Counted from the stretch's first letter, positions 18,257-27,425 are shown. The stretch is DNA of 50,446 bases from an uncultured Clostridia bacterium (GCA_947626765.1 CANQTQ010000008.1:1-50446), one strand, 5' to 3'. The notes: generated from the sequence alone by a model not told the origin. Numbers and translations: made by a program.

Positions 18257-19378
18257 ATGAAAAATTTTATTCAAAAATGTATCTTATATATTGCTAGATT
18301 ATTTATGAGTTTTATATATTTCTTTATAAAACTATTTCCCATGCAAAAGAATAAAATATTAATGCTTAGTAGGCAGTCAAATACGCCTAGCATTGATTTT
18401 ACTTTACTTAAGCAAGAAATTGAAAACAAAAATAATAATATTAATGTAAAAGTATTATGCAAAAAAATACCTGAAAATTTTATGGGTAAAATATCATATT
18501 GTTTTTATATAGTAAAATGCATGTATAATTTAGCAACTTCTAAAATTTGTATAGTAGATGGTTATGTAATTCCTGTTAGTGCATTAAAACATAAAAAAGG
18601 CCTAATAATTATGCAAATTTGGCATGCCATGGGAGCAATTAAACAATTTGGATTTCAAATAACAAATAAAAAAGAAGGTAGCAATAATAGTGTAGCTAAA
18701 ATAATGAGAATGCATAAAAATTATACAAATGTTACTTGCACTAGCGAAGCTACAAAGAAATTTTATGCACAAGCATTTAATATAGATGAAAGCAAAATAT
18801 TAAAATTAGGAATGCCACGAATAGATTATTTATTAAAAGAAAATATTAATAAACTAGAAGAGATATATAAAGAATATCCTAAGCTAAAAGAAAAACAAAA
18901 TATTTTATATGTACCAACATTTAGAAAAAATGCTAAACTGGATTTAACACAAATTTGCAATAGCTTTAATAAAGAAAAATACAATTTAATAATAAAATTG
19001 CATCCTTTAGATAAATCTAAAGTAGATGAAGAATTTTTAATAAGTAATAAATATAACACATTAGATTTACTAAAAATAGCAGATTATGTTATTACAGATT
19101 ACTCTGCAGCATCGTTTGAAGCGGCTGCAATAAATAAAAAGATATTCTTTTATTTATATGATATAAAAGAATATGAAAAAGTAAGAGGGCTAAATATTAA
19201 TTTAAAACAAGAAATGCCAAATGAAACTTTTAATGAAATTAATGAAATTGCTGAAAGAATAGAAAAAAATTTATATAATGAAGAAGAATTAGAAAACTTT
19301 AGAAAAAAATACATAGAAACATTAGATACTAAAAATACAGAAAGAATTGTTAACTACTTATTACAATATATAAAATAA
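18257..19378 (+). CDS. CDP-glycerol glycerophosphotransferase family protein (1)
   Basis: This 373-residue enzyme of the TagB/TagF family transfers glycerol-phosphate from CDP-glycerol in wall-teichoic-acid-type synthesis. An N-terminal hydrophobic stretch (about residues 5-28) suggests membrane association at the inner face. The family motifs are WHAMGAIKQFG (Trp122, with the catalytic-type His next to it), YVPTFRKN, KLHPLD and TDYSAASFEAAA (about residue 280). It is the first of three family members in a row and ends 14 bases before the next, so it is translated from the same mRNA. Whether it primes (TagB-like) or polymerises (TagF-like) is not clear from the sequence; its length fits a primase-type enzyme. 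Confidence 0.9.
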   Translation: MKNFIQKCILYIARLFMSFIYFFIKLFPMQKNKILMLSRQSNTPSIDFTLLKQEIENKNNNINVKVLCKKIPENFMGKISYCFYIVKCMYNLATSKICIVDGYVIPVSALKHKKGLIIMQIWHAMGAIKQFGFQITNKKEGSNNSVAKIMRMHKNYTNVTCTSEATKKFYAQAFNIDESKILKLGMPRIDYLLKENINKLEEIYKEYPKLKEKQNILYVPTFRKNAKLDLTQICNSFNKEKYNLIIKLHPLDKSKVDEEFLISNKYNTLDLLKIADYVITDYSAASFEAAAINKKIFFYLYDIKEYEKVRGLNINLKQEMPNETFNEINEIAERIEKNLYNEEELENFRKKYIETLDTKNTERIVNYLLQYIK

Positions 19379-19392
19379 TAAGGAGAATATTA

Positions 19393-20634
19393 ATGCAAAA
19401 ACTAAAAACAAAGTTAATAGACTTTTCAAAAAATCATACTTTTTTTAGAATAACCCTTAGAAAAGCTAATCAAACTTTAAAATATGTTAGATTTAAAATA
19501 AGAGGAATTGGAAAAAAAGTAGATTCTAATACAATTATTTTTCATTCATTTAAAGGAAAATCTTATAGTTGCAGTCCAAAAGCAATTTATGAATATATGA
19601 ATAGTGAAGAAAAATATGAAAACTATAACTATATATGGGCTTTTGAAGAACCAGAAAATTATAAATTTTTAGAACAAAATAAAAATACAAAAGTAATAAA
19701 ATATGGTAGCAAAATATATGAAAAATATTTAGCAATTGCAAAATATTGGATTTTTAATCATACAGTTGAAGATCATATTTATCCTAAAAAAAATCAAGTT
19801 TATGTTCAATGTTGGCATGGAACACCACTTAAAAGGTTAGGCTATGATTTAAAAAATAGTAAAAATTCTATGAATTCAGATAAAGAAATTTACCGCCGTT
19901 ATAAATTAGATGCAAAAAAATTTACTTATATTTTATCACCTTCACATTTTGCAACTGAAAAATTTATTACTGCATGGAATTTAGCAGAAAATAATATGAC
20001 TCATAAAGTAATAGAAGAGGGCTACCCAAGAAATGATTTTTTATATAATTATACTAATGATGACATTAAAAAAATAAAGCAAGAACTAAACATACCAGAA
20101 AATAAAAAAGTAATATTGTATGCACCAACTTTTAGAGATGATCAGCATGAATCTGGTGTAGGCTATACTTATAAAACAGAAGTTAACTTTGACTTATTAC
20201 AAGAAAAGTTAAAAGAAGACTATGTTATTTTATTTAGAGCTCACTATTTAGTAGCAAATTCGTTTGAATTTGAAAAATATAAAAACTTTATATATAATGT
20301 ATCAAAATATAATGACATTAATAATTTATATATAATATCAGACTTATTAATTACAGATTATTCAAGTGTGTTTTTCGATTTTGCAAATTTAAAAAGACCT
20401 ATAATATTTTATATGTATGACCTAAAACAATATAAAGAAGAATTAAGAGGCTTTTATATAGATATTTTAGAACTTCCAGGGAAAATAGTAAAAAAAGAAG
20501 AAGAACTTATTAATGTAATTAAAAATAGCCAAGACTTTGTATATGATGAAAAATATAAAAACTTTAATAGAAAATATAATTACTTAGATGATGGACAAGC
20601 AGCAAAAAGAGTAGTAGAAAAAATAATTAATTAA
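19393..20634 (+). CDS. CDP-glycerol glycerophosphotransferase family protein (2)
   Basis: This is a second TagB/TagF-type transferase of 413 residues. Motifs are QCWHGTPLKRLGYD (Trp141), EGYPRNDFL, YAPTFRDD, FRAHYL and TDYSSVFFDFA (about residue 321), followed by FYMYDLKQY. The N-terminus is basic and amphipathic, without a clear membrane span. AAGGAG precedes the ATG by 8 bases. WHGTP is more canonical here than in the first copy, where WHAMG replaces it, so the two probably have different acceptors. It sits in the middle of the operon, 15 bases before the fused enzyme. Confidence 0.9.
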   Translation: MQKLKTKLIDFSKNHTFFRITLRKANQTLKYVRFKIRGIGKKVDSNTIIFHSFKGKSYSCSPKAIYEYMNSEEKYENYNYIWAFEEPENYKFLEQNKNTKVIKYGSKIYEKYLAIAKYWIFNHTVEDHIYPKKNQVYVQCWHGTPLKRLGYDLKNSKNSMNSDKEIYRRYKLDAKKFTYILSPSHFATEKFITAWNLAENNMTHKVIEEGYPRNDFLYNYTNDDIKKIKQELNIPENKKVILYAPTFRDDQHESGVGYTYKTEVNFDLLQEKLKEDYVILFRAHYLVANSFEFEKYKNFIYNVSKYNDINNLYIISDLLITDYSSVFFDFANLKRPIIFYMYDLKQYKEELRGFYIDILELPGKIVKKEEELINVIKNSQDFVYDEKYKNFNRKYNYLDDGQAAKRVVEKIIN

Positions 20635-20649
20635 AATAAGGAGTATATA

Positions 20650-23460
20650 GTGAAGAAAGTAAGTATTATTGTACCAGTATATAATGTAGAAAAATACCTA
20701 GAAAGATGTTTAAAAGCTTTAGTTAATCAAACTCTAAAAGATATAGAAGTTATTATTGTTAATGATGGAAGCAAAGATGGTTCTAAAGCAATAATAGATA
20801 AATATGAAAAAACATATCCTAACATTATAAAAGCATTTCACACAGAAAATGGAGGCGCATCAAAAGCAAGAAATTATGCCTTAGAACATGTAACAGGTGA
20901 ATACATAGGATTTGTTGATAGTGATGACTATATTGAAGAAAATATGTATGAAAAGCTTTATAATAAGGCAGTAAAGGAAAATGCAGATATTGTTTGCTGT
21001 AATTATTATAGAGTAAAAGAAGAACAAGGAAAGTTTAATGCTAAAAAATTTGGAAATAAAAAAATTAATAAAGATGATGTATTTAATAAAAGCATATATG
21101 AAGCTAATTTATTATTTGATGAAGTTCCATATTTATGGAATAAAATATTTAAAGCAGATATTATAAAAAATAATAATTTTAAATTTGATAATGAGTTAAG
21201 AATATATGAAGATTTATTATTTACATATAAGGCATTTTCAAAGGCTAATAAAATATCTAGAATTGAAAACTGTATGTATTATTACATAGTTTCTAGAGCT
21301 GGTTCATTAACACAATACTTAACTGAAAAAAGATTTGATATATTTAAAGTTACAGAAAAATTAAATAATTATTATAAAGAAATTGGAAAATACGAAGAAT
21401 TAAAAGATGCTTTATTATATGTAATATTAAAACATATATATGTTATATTAGAAAAAAATACAGCTTCAAAAGAAAAGAAAATTAAACTTGAATATATAAA
21501 TAAAGTATTTAAATTTCTAAATGAAAAGTTTCCTAATTGGAAAGAAAATATGTATTTTGATTTACAAGAAAAGAACGTAAAAAAATATACATCAAAAGCT
21601 TATTGGAAATTATGCACTATAATAGGGGTTAATATAATTTCAGCTAAAAAATATTTAGTAGGAAAAATAAAAAAAGCATTTAGATATGCATTTACTAAAA
21701 AGCTTGGTGCAATATATATAAAGCAATGTAAAAAGGCAATTGATGAAAAAAGTGTATTTATATTTTCTCAGCAAGGCAATAATTTAAATGGAAACATGTT
21801 TTATATAACTAAAGAACTTGCTACAAATAGTGAATATAAAGATTTTAAAATTTATATAGGTTATAGCAATGAAAATAAGGAAAAATTTACTAAATTATTA
21901 GATAGTTATAATATTTTAAATAGAGTTAAACTTATTAAAAATAAAACATCTAAACTTGCTAAAATACTTGCTAAATCTAAATATTTATTTACAGATACTA
22001 GTATGCCAGTATATTTTATAAAAAGAAAAGAACAAGTATATTTAAACACATGGCATGGAACTCCCCTAAAAACTTTAGGCAAGAGTACAGAAAGTGACTT
22101 CTTTGATATAGCAAATGTTCAGAAAAATTTTGTTATGTCAGACTATTTACTATATCCAAGTGAATATATGATGGATATTATGATTAAGGACTATATGCTT
22201 CAAGGATTAGCAAATAATAAAATAATGTTATGTGGCTATCCAAGAAATGAAGTATTTTTAAGAGATAATGCAAAAGAATTTAAAGAGCAAAATGAAATTA
22301 ACAATAAAACAATAATAGCATATATGCCTACATGGAGAGGATCTGTTAGAAGTATTGATATAGAAAGACAAATTGAAATAGCACAAGAGCATATAAAACA
22401 AATAAGTGAAAAATTAACAGAAAACCAGGTTTTGTATGTAAATATGCACCCATACATAGGAAATAAAATTAATGTAGAAAAATATAATAATGTAAAAACT
22501 TTTCCTAAAAATCTTGAAACCTATGATTTTTTAAGTATATGTGATATATTAATAACAGATTATTCAAGTGTATTTTTTGATTTTGCTACTACTAATAAAA
22601 AAATTATTTTATTTGCATATGATGAAGAAGAGTATTTTGAAAATAGAGGTGTATATTTACCTTTTAAAGAATTACCTTTTCCAAAGGTAAAAACAGTAGA
22701 AGATTTAATAAAAGAATTAAATTTACCTATCCAATATGAGGTAGCAGAATTTTTAAATAAGTTTTGCAAGTATGAAAGAAAAGACATATCTAAACTAATT
22801 TGTGAAAAAGTAATATTAAACAAAGAAAATGAAATAAAAATAGTTGACATGCCTAAGTCTACAATGGAAAACATTTTGCTATATATTGGTAATTTCACTC
22901 CAAATAGTACAACAAAAGATTTTATAAAAATTGTAAATAACACAAAAGAAATAAATTATAATTATTACATATCTTATATAACTAAAAATTTAAGAAGTAA
23001 TAAAGATTTATTTAAAAAGGTTATTAACAAAATAAACTTTTATGGACAATTAGGTTCAAATTCAAATTTAACAAAAATAGATATTGTATTAATTAGATTA
23101 CTTAAAAATAATAAGAAATTGTATAATTTATTAAGAAATAAATACAAAAAAATGCACCAGTTAGAGTTAACTAGAATATTTGGTGATATTAAGTTTAAGG
23201 CAGCAATTTTTTCAAGTGATATAGATTATAAAAAAATATATCAATTAGCAGACCTTAATTGTAAAAAAATATTATATGTACCACAAGCAGAAAGCTTTAA
23301 TACTAATATTAACAAAAAAGCTTATAATGATTTGGATTGCATTGTAACAACTAATCAAGAAGCTTATAATATAGTAAAACAATATTGTGGACAAGATTCA
23401 AATATAAAACTAATTGATTCAATTAGCAGTTTAAACGATTTTGATAAATTAATACAATAA
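20650..23460 (+). CDS. GT2 glycosyltransferase fused to CDP-glycerol glycerophosphotransferase
   Basis: This is a 936-residue fusion. Residues 1-220 are a GT-A family 2 glycosyltransferase (SIIVPVYNVEKYLERC, VNDGSKDGS, DSDDYI), expected to add a sugar from a nucleotide donor. Residues about 370-720 are a TagB/TagF-type domain (TWHGTPLKTLGKS with Trp468, GYPRNEVF, YMPTWRGS, TDYSSVFFDFA near 635-645, FAYDEEEY). A further 200 residues (about 735-936) start NILLYIGNFTPNSTTKDF and look like a degenerate glycosyltransferase-like fold; I do not recognise it. The fusion suggests a polymer alternating sugar and glycerol-phosphate, or decorated with sugar. GTG start with AAGGAG upstream. It is followed after 15 bases by tagD. 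Confidence 0.88.
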   Translation: MKKVSIIVPVYNVEKYLERCLKALVNQTLKDIEVIIVNDGSKDGSKAIIDKYEKTYPNIIKAFHTENGGASKARNYALEHVTGEYIGFVDSDDYIEENMYEKLYNKAVKENADIVCCNYYRVKEEQGKFNAKKFGNKKINKDDVFNKSIYEANLLFDEVPYLWNKIFKADIIKNNNFKFDNELRIYEDLLFTYKAFSKANKISRIENCMYYYIVSRAGSLTQYLTEKRFDIFKVTEKLNNYYKEIGKYEELKDALLYVILKHIYVILEKNTASKEKKIKLEYINKVFKFLNEKFPNWKENMYFDLQEKNVKKYTSKAYWKLCTIIGVNIISAKKYLVGKIKKAFRYAFTKKLGAIYIKQCKKAIDEKSVFIFSQQGNNLNGNMFYITKELATNSEYKDFKIYIGYSNENKEKFTKLLDSYNILNRVKLIKNKTSKLAKILAKSKYLFTDTSMPVYFIKRKEQVYLNTWHGTPLKTLGKSTESDFFDIANVQKNFVMSDYLLYPSEYMMDIMIKDYMLQGLANNKIMLCGYPRNEVFLRDNAKEFKEQNEINNKTIIAYMPTWRGSVRSIDIERQIEIAQEHIKQISEKLTENQVLYVNMHPYIGNKINVEKYNNVKTFPKNLETYDFLSICDILITDYSSVFFDFATTNKKIILFAYDEEEYFENRGVYLPFKELPFPKVKTVEDLIKELNLPIQYEVAEFLNKFCKYERKDISKLICEKVILNKENEIKIVDMPKSTMENILLYIGNFTPNSTTKDFIKIVNNTKEINYNYYISYITKNLRSNKDLFKKVINKINFYGQLGSNSNLTKIDIVLIRLLKNNKKLYNLLRNKYKKMHQLELTRIFGDIKFKAAIFSSDIDYKKIYQLADLNCKKILYVPQAESFNTNINKKAYNDLDCIVTTNQEAYNIVKQYCGQDSNIKLIDSISSLNDFDKLIQ

Positions 23461-23475
23461 AGAAAGGAGTAATTT

Positions 23476-23928
23476 ATGAAAAGAATTTTAACTTATGGAA
23501 CTTTTGATTTATTGCACTATGGACATATTAGATTACTAAAAAGAGCAAAGGCGTTAGGAGATTATTTAATTGTTGCACTTTCAACAGATGAATTTAATGA
23601 AATAAAAGGAAAAAAGGCATATCATAATTATGAAACAAGAAAGCAAATGCTAGAGGCAATAAGATATGTAGATTTAGTTATTCCAGAGCAAAACTGGGAA
23701 CAAAAAATATCAGATGTAAAAAAATACGAAGTCGATATTGTAGTAATGGGTAGCGATTGGGCTGGAAGTGATAAATTTGATTATTTACAAGACTACTGCG
23801 AAGTGGTTTATCTAGATAGAACTGAAGGCGTTTCTACTACAAAAATTAAAAATGATTTAAAATTACAAGAACCAAAAAACGGAATTAATCAAATTCCAAC
23901 TCCAAAAAATGAAAATAAAAATAGTTAA
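23476..23928 (+). CDS. tagD: Glycerol-3-phosphate cytidylyltransferase
   Basis: This enzyme makes CDP-glycerol from CTP and glycerol-3-phosphate, the donor for the three transferases encoded just upstream. The cytidylyltransferase motif is GTFDLLHYGH (residues 8-17) and the C-terminal signature is RTEGVSTT (residues 115-122), close to the RTEGISTT of TagD/TarD. At 150 residues it has a short, hydrophilic Asn/Pro/Lys-rich tail (from about 131) beyond the usual end. AGAAAGGAG precedes the ATG. As last gene of the operon it ends at a strong terminator. TagD with TagB/F-like enzymes supports a teichoic-acid-type glycerol-phosphate polymer. Confidence 0.93.
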   Translation: MKRILTYGTFDLLHYGHIRLLKRAKALGDYLIVALSTDEFNEIKGKKAYHNYETRKQMLEAIRYVDLVIPEQNWEQKISDVKKYEVDIVVMGSDWAGSDKFDYLQDYCEVVYLDRTEGVSTTKIKNDLKLQEPKNGINQIPTPKNENKNS

Positions 23929-23937
23929 TTTAAGCTT

Positions 23938-23990
23938 AAAATAATCAAAACTGTTAAATAAAAAATTTTAACAATTTTGATTATTTTTTT
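23938..23990 (+). terminator. Intrinsic terminator of the teichoic-type operon
   Basis: AATAATCAAAA-C-TGTTAAA pairs with TTTAACA-A-TTTTGATTATT, giving about 18 bp with one mismatch, followed by a run of T. It is the only clear signal in the first part of the 302-base spacer to agrB. Confidence 0.88.
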
Positions 23991-24122
23991 GCTTTATAAA
24001 AAATTGAAGAACAAGGTTAATTTACTTTTGACTGTGCTGCTTGCAAGGTAAATTTGTACATGTAGCAAAGCAACTGAAATTTATGAAAATGGTTTTAAAA
24101 TATATAAAACAAAAAATGACAT

Positions 24123-24197
24123 TTTTCATAAATGAATTTTTACTTTTCATATATAAAAAAGTTCTATTTGATTTTTTAACTATAAAATAATTATAGA
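24123..24197 (+). promoter_or_regulatory. Direct repeats and promoter upstream of agrB
   Basis: Two copies of TTTTCATA (24123-24130 and 24144-24151) are 21 bases apart, one helical repeat pattern typical of LytTR-domain regulators such as AgrA, although the repeat is not the S. aureus consensus. A weak promoter follows: TTGATT (24168-24173), 18 bases, TATAGA (24192-24197). This is a reasonable place for autoregulation but is inference. Confidence 0.4.
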
Positions 24198-24230
24198 AAA
24201 AATGATTATATAAAAAGTTTTGAGGTAAAA

Positions 24231-24839
24231 ATGATTGATAAACTATGTGATTTTATAACAAATAAAATCAAAGAAAATGTAGAAGACATAGATGAAGAAA
24301 AAGAACTTGTAATCAGGTTTGGAGTACTACTTATTTTTGGAGAATTACCTAAAATAGTTTTGCTATTTATAATTGGCTTTTTATTAGGAATTGGATGGTA
24401 TACATTAATTTTTTTCATACTACTATGTCCATACCGTAGCTTTACAGGAGGCTTTCATTTAAAAACACACTTAGGCTGCATGATTACTACTACTATTTTA
24501 TATATAGGACCAATATTACTTGCGAAATATTTGAATATAGAGCAAGTTTATATTATGTACATATTAACTGCTATAATAGCCATATTTAGCATTTTTATAA
24601 TTACTAAATATGCACCAGCAGATACAGAAAATATACCTATTTTAAGTAAAAAAGAAAGAAAATCTAAAAAAATAAAGGCATATATTTCATTAACTATTTT
24701 ACTTGCAATTATAATTTTTGGAAAAAATAATATGCTTTCATATATGTTAATTTATGGAATATTCTTGCAAAATTTAACCGTTTTACCTATTTCATATAAA
24801 TTAACGAATAATAAATATGGCTATGAAGTATATACATAA
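24231..24839 (+). CDS. agrB: AgrB-like signal-peptide-processing membrane protease
   Basis: AgrB is a membrane cysteine endopeptidase that cuts the AgrD precursor and helps form its cyclic thiolactone. At 202 residues it has about five to six hydrophobic segments. The catalytic pair is in place: His76 (FTGGFHLKTH) and Cys83 (LGC), with the preceding CPYRSFTGG typical of the family (S. aureus AgrB uses His77 and Cys84). TGAGGT precedes the ATG. The peptide gene agrD follows 76 bases later, after a hairpin (24855-24887, AAGCATT/AATGCTT core) that may reduce or tune read-through. Confidence 0.93.
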   Translation: MIDKLCDFITNKIKENVEDIDEEKELVIRFGVLLIFGELPKIVLLFIIGFLLGIGWYTLIFFILLCPYRSFTGGFHLKTHLGCMITTTILYIGPILLAKYLNIEQVYIMYILTAIIAIFSIFIITKYAPADTENIPILSKKERKSKKIKAYISLTILLAIIIFGKNNMLSYMLIYGIFLQNLTVLPISYKLTNNKYGYEVYT

Positions 24840-24915
24840 GAAAAAATTTAATATGATAATAAAGCATTTGCCGGCAATGCTTATTATAAAAATTTATTTT
24901 TAAGGGGGAATACAA

Positions 24916-25035
24916 ATGTTAAAATTATTATCTAAAGTTGCTGAAAAATATGCTAAAGCTACAAATAGTGCATGCCTTATTTTTGGTGTTTTACATCAAC
25001 CAAAAATGCCTGCAAGTTTAATCAAAAAAGATTAA
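24916..25035 (+). CDS. agrD: AgrD-like cyclic autoinducing peptide precursor (39 aa)
   Basis: This small gene encodes a 39-residue peptide with the AgrD layout: an amphipathic N-terminal helix (LKLLSKVAEKYAKAT), a core NSACLIFGVL with Cys20, and the C-terminal recognition tail HQPKMPASL. AGGGGGAA precedes the ATG. The Cys is expected to close a thiolactone after AgrB cuts between core and tail. The stretch from Cys20 to the HQPK tail is seven residues (CLIFGVL), against five in C. difficile AgrD1-like peptides, so ring size is uncertain (five if extra residues are trimmed). Confidence 0.92.
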   Translation: MLKLLSKVAEKYAKATNSACLIFGVLHQPKMPASLIKKD

Positions 25036-25084
25036 TATGAAAAACATAAAAATATAAATATTTCCTTAAAACATAAAAACGACA

Positions 25085-25121
25085 AAAAATGAGTAACTTT
25101 TATTAAGAGTTACTCATTTTT
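25085..25121. terminator. Bidirectional terminator between agrBD and agrAC
   Basis: AAAAATGAGTAACT (25085-25098) pairs with AGTTACTCATTTTT (25108-25121), with A/T runs on both sides. It can end agrBD (+) and the convergent agrAC transcript (-), whose stop codon lies 11 bases away. Confidence 0.9.
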
Positions 25122-25131
25122 ATAATAAAAA

Positions 25132-26487
25132 TTAATAATAAATTTCAAACTGTTGTACAAAAAATTCATCATTTTTAGTAGTATATAAATTTAAGTTATT
25201 ATTTTTCTTTAATATTTGTCTAACTTCCCATAAACCAAGTCCACTATTTGTATTTTTAGACTTAGTAGAAAAATCTTTTTCAAAAATTTTATCTACATTT
25301 ATATCTTTGTTTTTATATGTATTTTCAATAAGCATAACTATTCTATTACGATTTTCCTCTTTTCTAAAACTTACATGAATAATTTTTTCTTCACATTCTG
25401 AAGCTGCTTCAATTGCATTATCCATTAATATACCGAGTATTCTTGTAAATTCATAAATCTTCATATATTTTTCAATCTCATTTAAATCAAGAAAAACACC
25501 TAGATTAATTTCAACACCAATTCCATCTGCTTTATGATATTTTGTTGCCATTATATTATAAATAGCAGGGTTGTTTACAACATTTGGATTAAGTGCGGTT
25601 AAATTATTTACACGATTACAATCTTTTAAAAGTTGAGAATAATATTTTTTAAGTCCTTCCATATTATTTGTATCAATATATCCACCAATACCTTGCACTA
25701 TATTATTAAAATCATGTTTAAAACCTCTCATACTATCATGAAGTAATACTAATGTTTTATTATATAATTGTGCTTCTTCTAAGCTTTGAGATGTTGTTGC
25801 TAATTTTGTGGTATTCAATAAGTTATAAAGACTGATGAAAAAATAAGCTATTAAACTAACTATACTAACAATTGTAATACCAATTGACATATTATCAGTA
25901 TAGAATGTAATTAAATAAAGCTGAGTGCAAATAGTTATAATAGCTAATAATGCATTTATAGTAAATAGAGATTTGCTTTTTTTATCAATGTGTTCTAATT
26001 TAATATTAAACCTTAGGTATTTAATTATTTTATAAACTAAATATGTACAAACATAAATTATTGAAATAGAAAGTGCACGATAAAGAGGTACTTTTAATAA
26101 TTGCTCTTGAGATAAGTTTAATGTAACTTGATAAAATCTAAACCAGAAAAGCTCAAGAATAATATTTAATATATTAGGAACTAATACAGCTATTATTGAA
26201 TAGATGAAATTAATTTTCATTATGTAATGAATGAGTATAATAGCAGAAAAGATATTCAAAAATATAGCATAAGGGTTTGGTATAAAAGTTTTTGAAACAA
26301 AACCAATTAAACTTATAAGTATTACATAAATAACTTTTGATTTTCTAGATGGATTAAGTTTTAAAAGTGCAACAAATAACAGCATATTTACAGTTGCTTC
26401 AACAAAATAAAGTGGAAAGCAAAAAAGGTCCACTAAGATTTCATTTGGTGTTGTTAGTGCTGTCCAAATTGTTTGAAAGATTTCCAT
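25132..26487 (-). CDS. agrC: AgrC-like sensor histidine kinase
   Basis: This membrane receptor for the AgrD-derived peptide phosphorylates AgrA. I place the start at 26487 (MEIFQTIWTALTTP) because GGAGGT lies nine bases before it, giving 451 residues. About seven hydrophobic segments occupy residues 1-230. The phosphoacceptor is His in GFKHDFNNIVQG. The GHKL ATPase has an N box (LMDNAIEAASE) and a G box (NSGLGLWEVRQIL). The upstream agrA reading frame overlaps the start by 47 bases, so the two are translationally coupled. It lies convergent to agrBD instead of downstream in the same operon. Confidence 0.92.
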   Translation of the reverse strand: MEIFQTIWTALTTPNEILVDLFCFPLYFVEATVNMLLFVALLKLNPSRKSKVIYVILISLIGFVSKTFIPNPYAIFLNIFSAIILIHYIMKINFIYSIIAVLVPNILNIILELFWFRFYQVTLNLSQEQLLKVPLYRALSISIIYVCTYLVYKIIKYLRFNIKLEHIDKKSKSLFTINALLAIITICTQLYLITFYTDNMSIGITIVSIVSLIAYFFISLYNLLNTTKLATTSQSLEEAQLYNKTLVLLHDSMRGFKHDFNNIVQGIGGYIDTNNMEGLKKYYSQLLKDCNRVNNLTALNPNVVNNPAIYNIMATKYHKADGIGVEINLGVFLDLNEIEKYMKIYEFTRILGILMDNAIEAASECEEKIIHVSFRKEENRNRIVMLIENTYKNKDINVDKIFEKDFSTKSKNTNSGLGLWEVRQILKKNNNLNLYTTKNDEFFVQQFEIYY

Positions 26488-27187
26488 AATTAAATACCTC
26501 CATAAATTTATTTTTATATTTAGGTCCAATAAGACACTTAGCATCTTTATTATTGTTTAAGAAAATAGTTGAATTTGTAGTATTAACGTCTGTAATTTTT
26601 TCAGTATTAACAATATAAGACTTATGACATTGTACAAATTGCTCAGGAAGTTGTGGCAAAATCTTTTTAAAAGAGCTATATGTTTCATAATTTCTTGTAT
26701 CAGTATGAAATATAACCTTCATTCCATCTTTTTGAATATATTGAATACTATCTTGTTTAATAATAGTTTTATTATTATCTAATCTAACAAAATCAGCAGT
26801 TGAGCCAGATGCATCTTCAAATAATCGAACTAGAGTATCTTCTAATCTTTCTTTTGTAATAGGCTTAGGTAAATAATCAAATGTTTTATACTTATATGCC
26901 ATTAAACCATATTCTAAATGTCCTGTTGTAAAAATAATATAAACATTTTTATCTTTTTTACGAATAATATTTGCTATATCAAGACCAGATACCTTTGACT
27001 TTAAATCAATATCTAAAATAACAACATTTATAGTATGATTTCTAATATAATTTATTAGTTCTTCAGGAGAAGTTGTACTAAACACAATTTGAGCATTAAA
27101 TTTTTTACTTATAAAAATTGATTCTAACATTTTTTCTAATCTATTAAGTACATTAGCATTATCATCACATAATACAAAATCTAACAT
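26441..27187 (-). CDS. agrA: AgrA-like LytTR response regulator
   Basis: This cytoplasmic transcription regulator is phosphorylated by AgrC. The start at 27187 (MLDFVLCDDNANVL) follows CGGAGGAG; a longer frame to 27265 lacks a site. Residues 1-125 are a receiver domain (CDD acidic pocket, phosphoacceptor Asp in ILDIDLK, TTGH, Lys in PKPIT). About 145-240 form a LytTR DNA-binding domain (FVRLDNNKTIIK, SYIVN, GPKYKNKF). At 248 residues it has typical AgrA length. The C-terminal end overlaps agrC. Its promoter is 27276-27304. Target sites are probably paired repeats like those before agrB. Confidence 0.92.
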   Translation of the reverse strand: MLDFVLCDDNANVLNRLEKMLESIFISKKFNAQIVFSTTSPEELINYIRNHTINVVILDIDLKSKVSGLDIANIIRKKDKNVYIIFTTGHLEYGLMAYKYKTFDYLPKPITKERLEDTLVRLFEDASGSTADFVRLDNNKTIIKQDSIQYIQKDGMKVIFHTDTRNYETYSSFKKILPQLPEQFVQCHKSYIVNTEKITDVNTTNSTIFLNNNKDAKCLIGPKYKNKFMEVFNYGNLSNNLDSTNNTK

Positions 27188-27275
27188 AATTTTCTCCTCC
27201 GTATTTGGAAATAACTTGAATAAATTATACGACAAAATACAACAGCATAACCCAGAAATTTCCAATTATTATATA

Positions 27276-27304
27276 ATAATATAATTAACAATTTATATTG
27301 TCAA
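27276..27304 (-). promoter_or_regulatory. Promoter of agrAC
   Basis: On the minus strand, TTGACA (27304-27299) is 17 bases from TATTAT (27281-27276). It lies in the 333-base divergent spacer 27188-27520, whose other contents are AT-rich sequence and the opposite promoter at 27426-27455. Confidence 0.72.
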
Positions 27305-27425
27305 GATGTTAAGAATAATATTTTTTCTTACCAAATAGAATAAAAATTAAATATTTAAATGGAAAAATAAGTAAAAAACATATAGTCTATAAAAATTACA
27401 AAAATAGACAAAAAAGATTAAACTA

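Noticed and set aside
23991..24120. A gene or RNA between tagD and agrB
   Set aside because: Only a 7-bp inverted repeat (AATTTAC/GTAAATT) and AT-rich sequence; no frame with a start signal.
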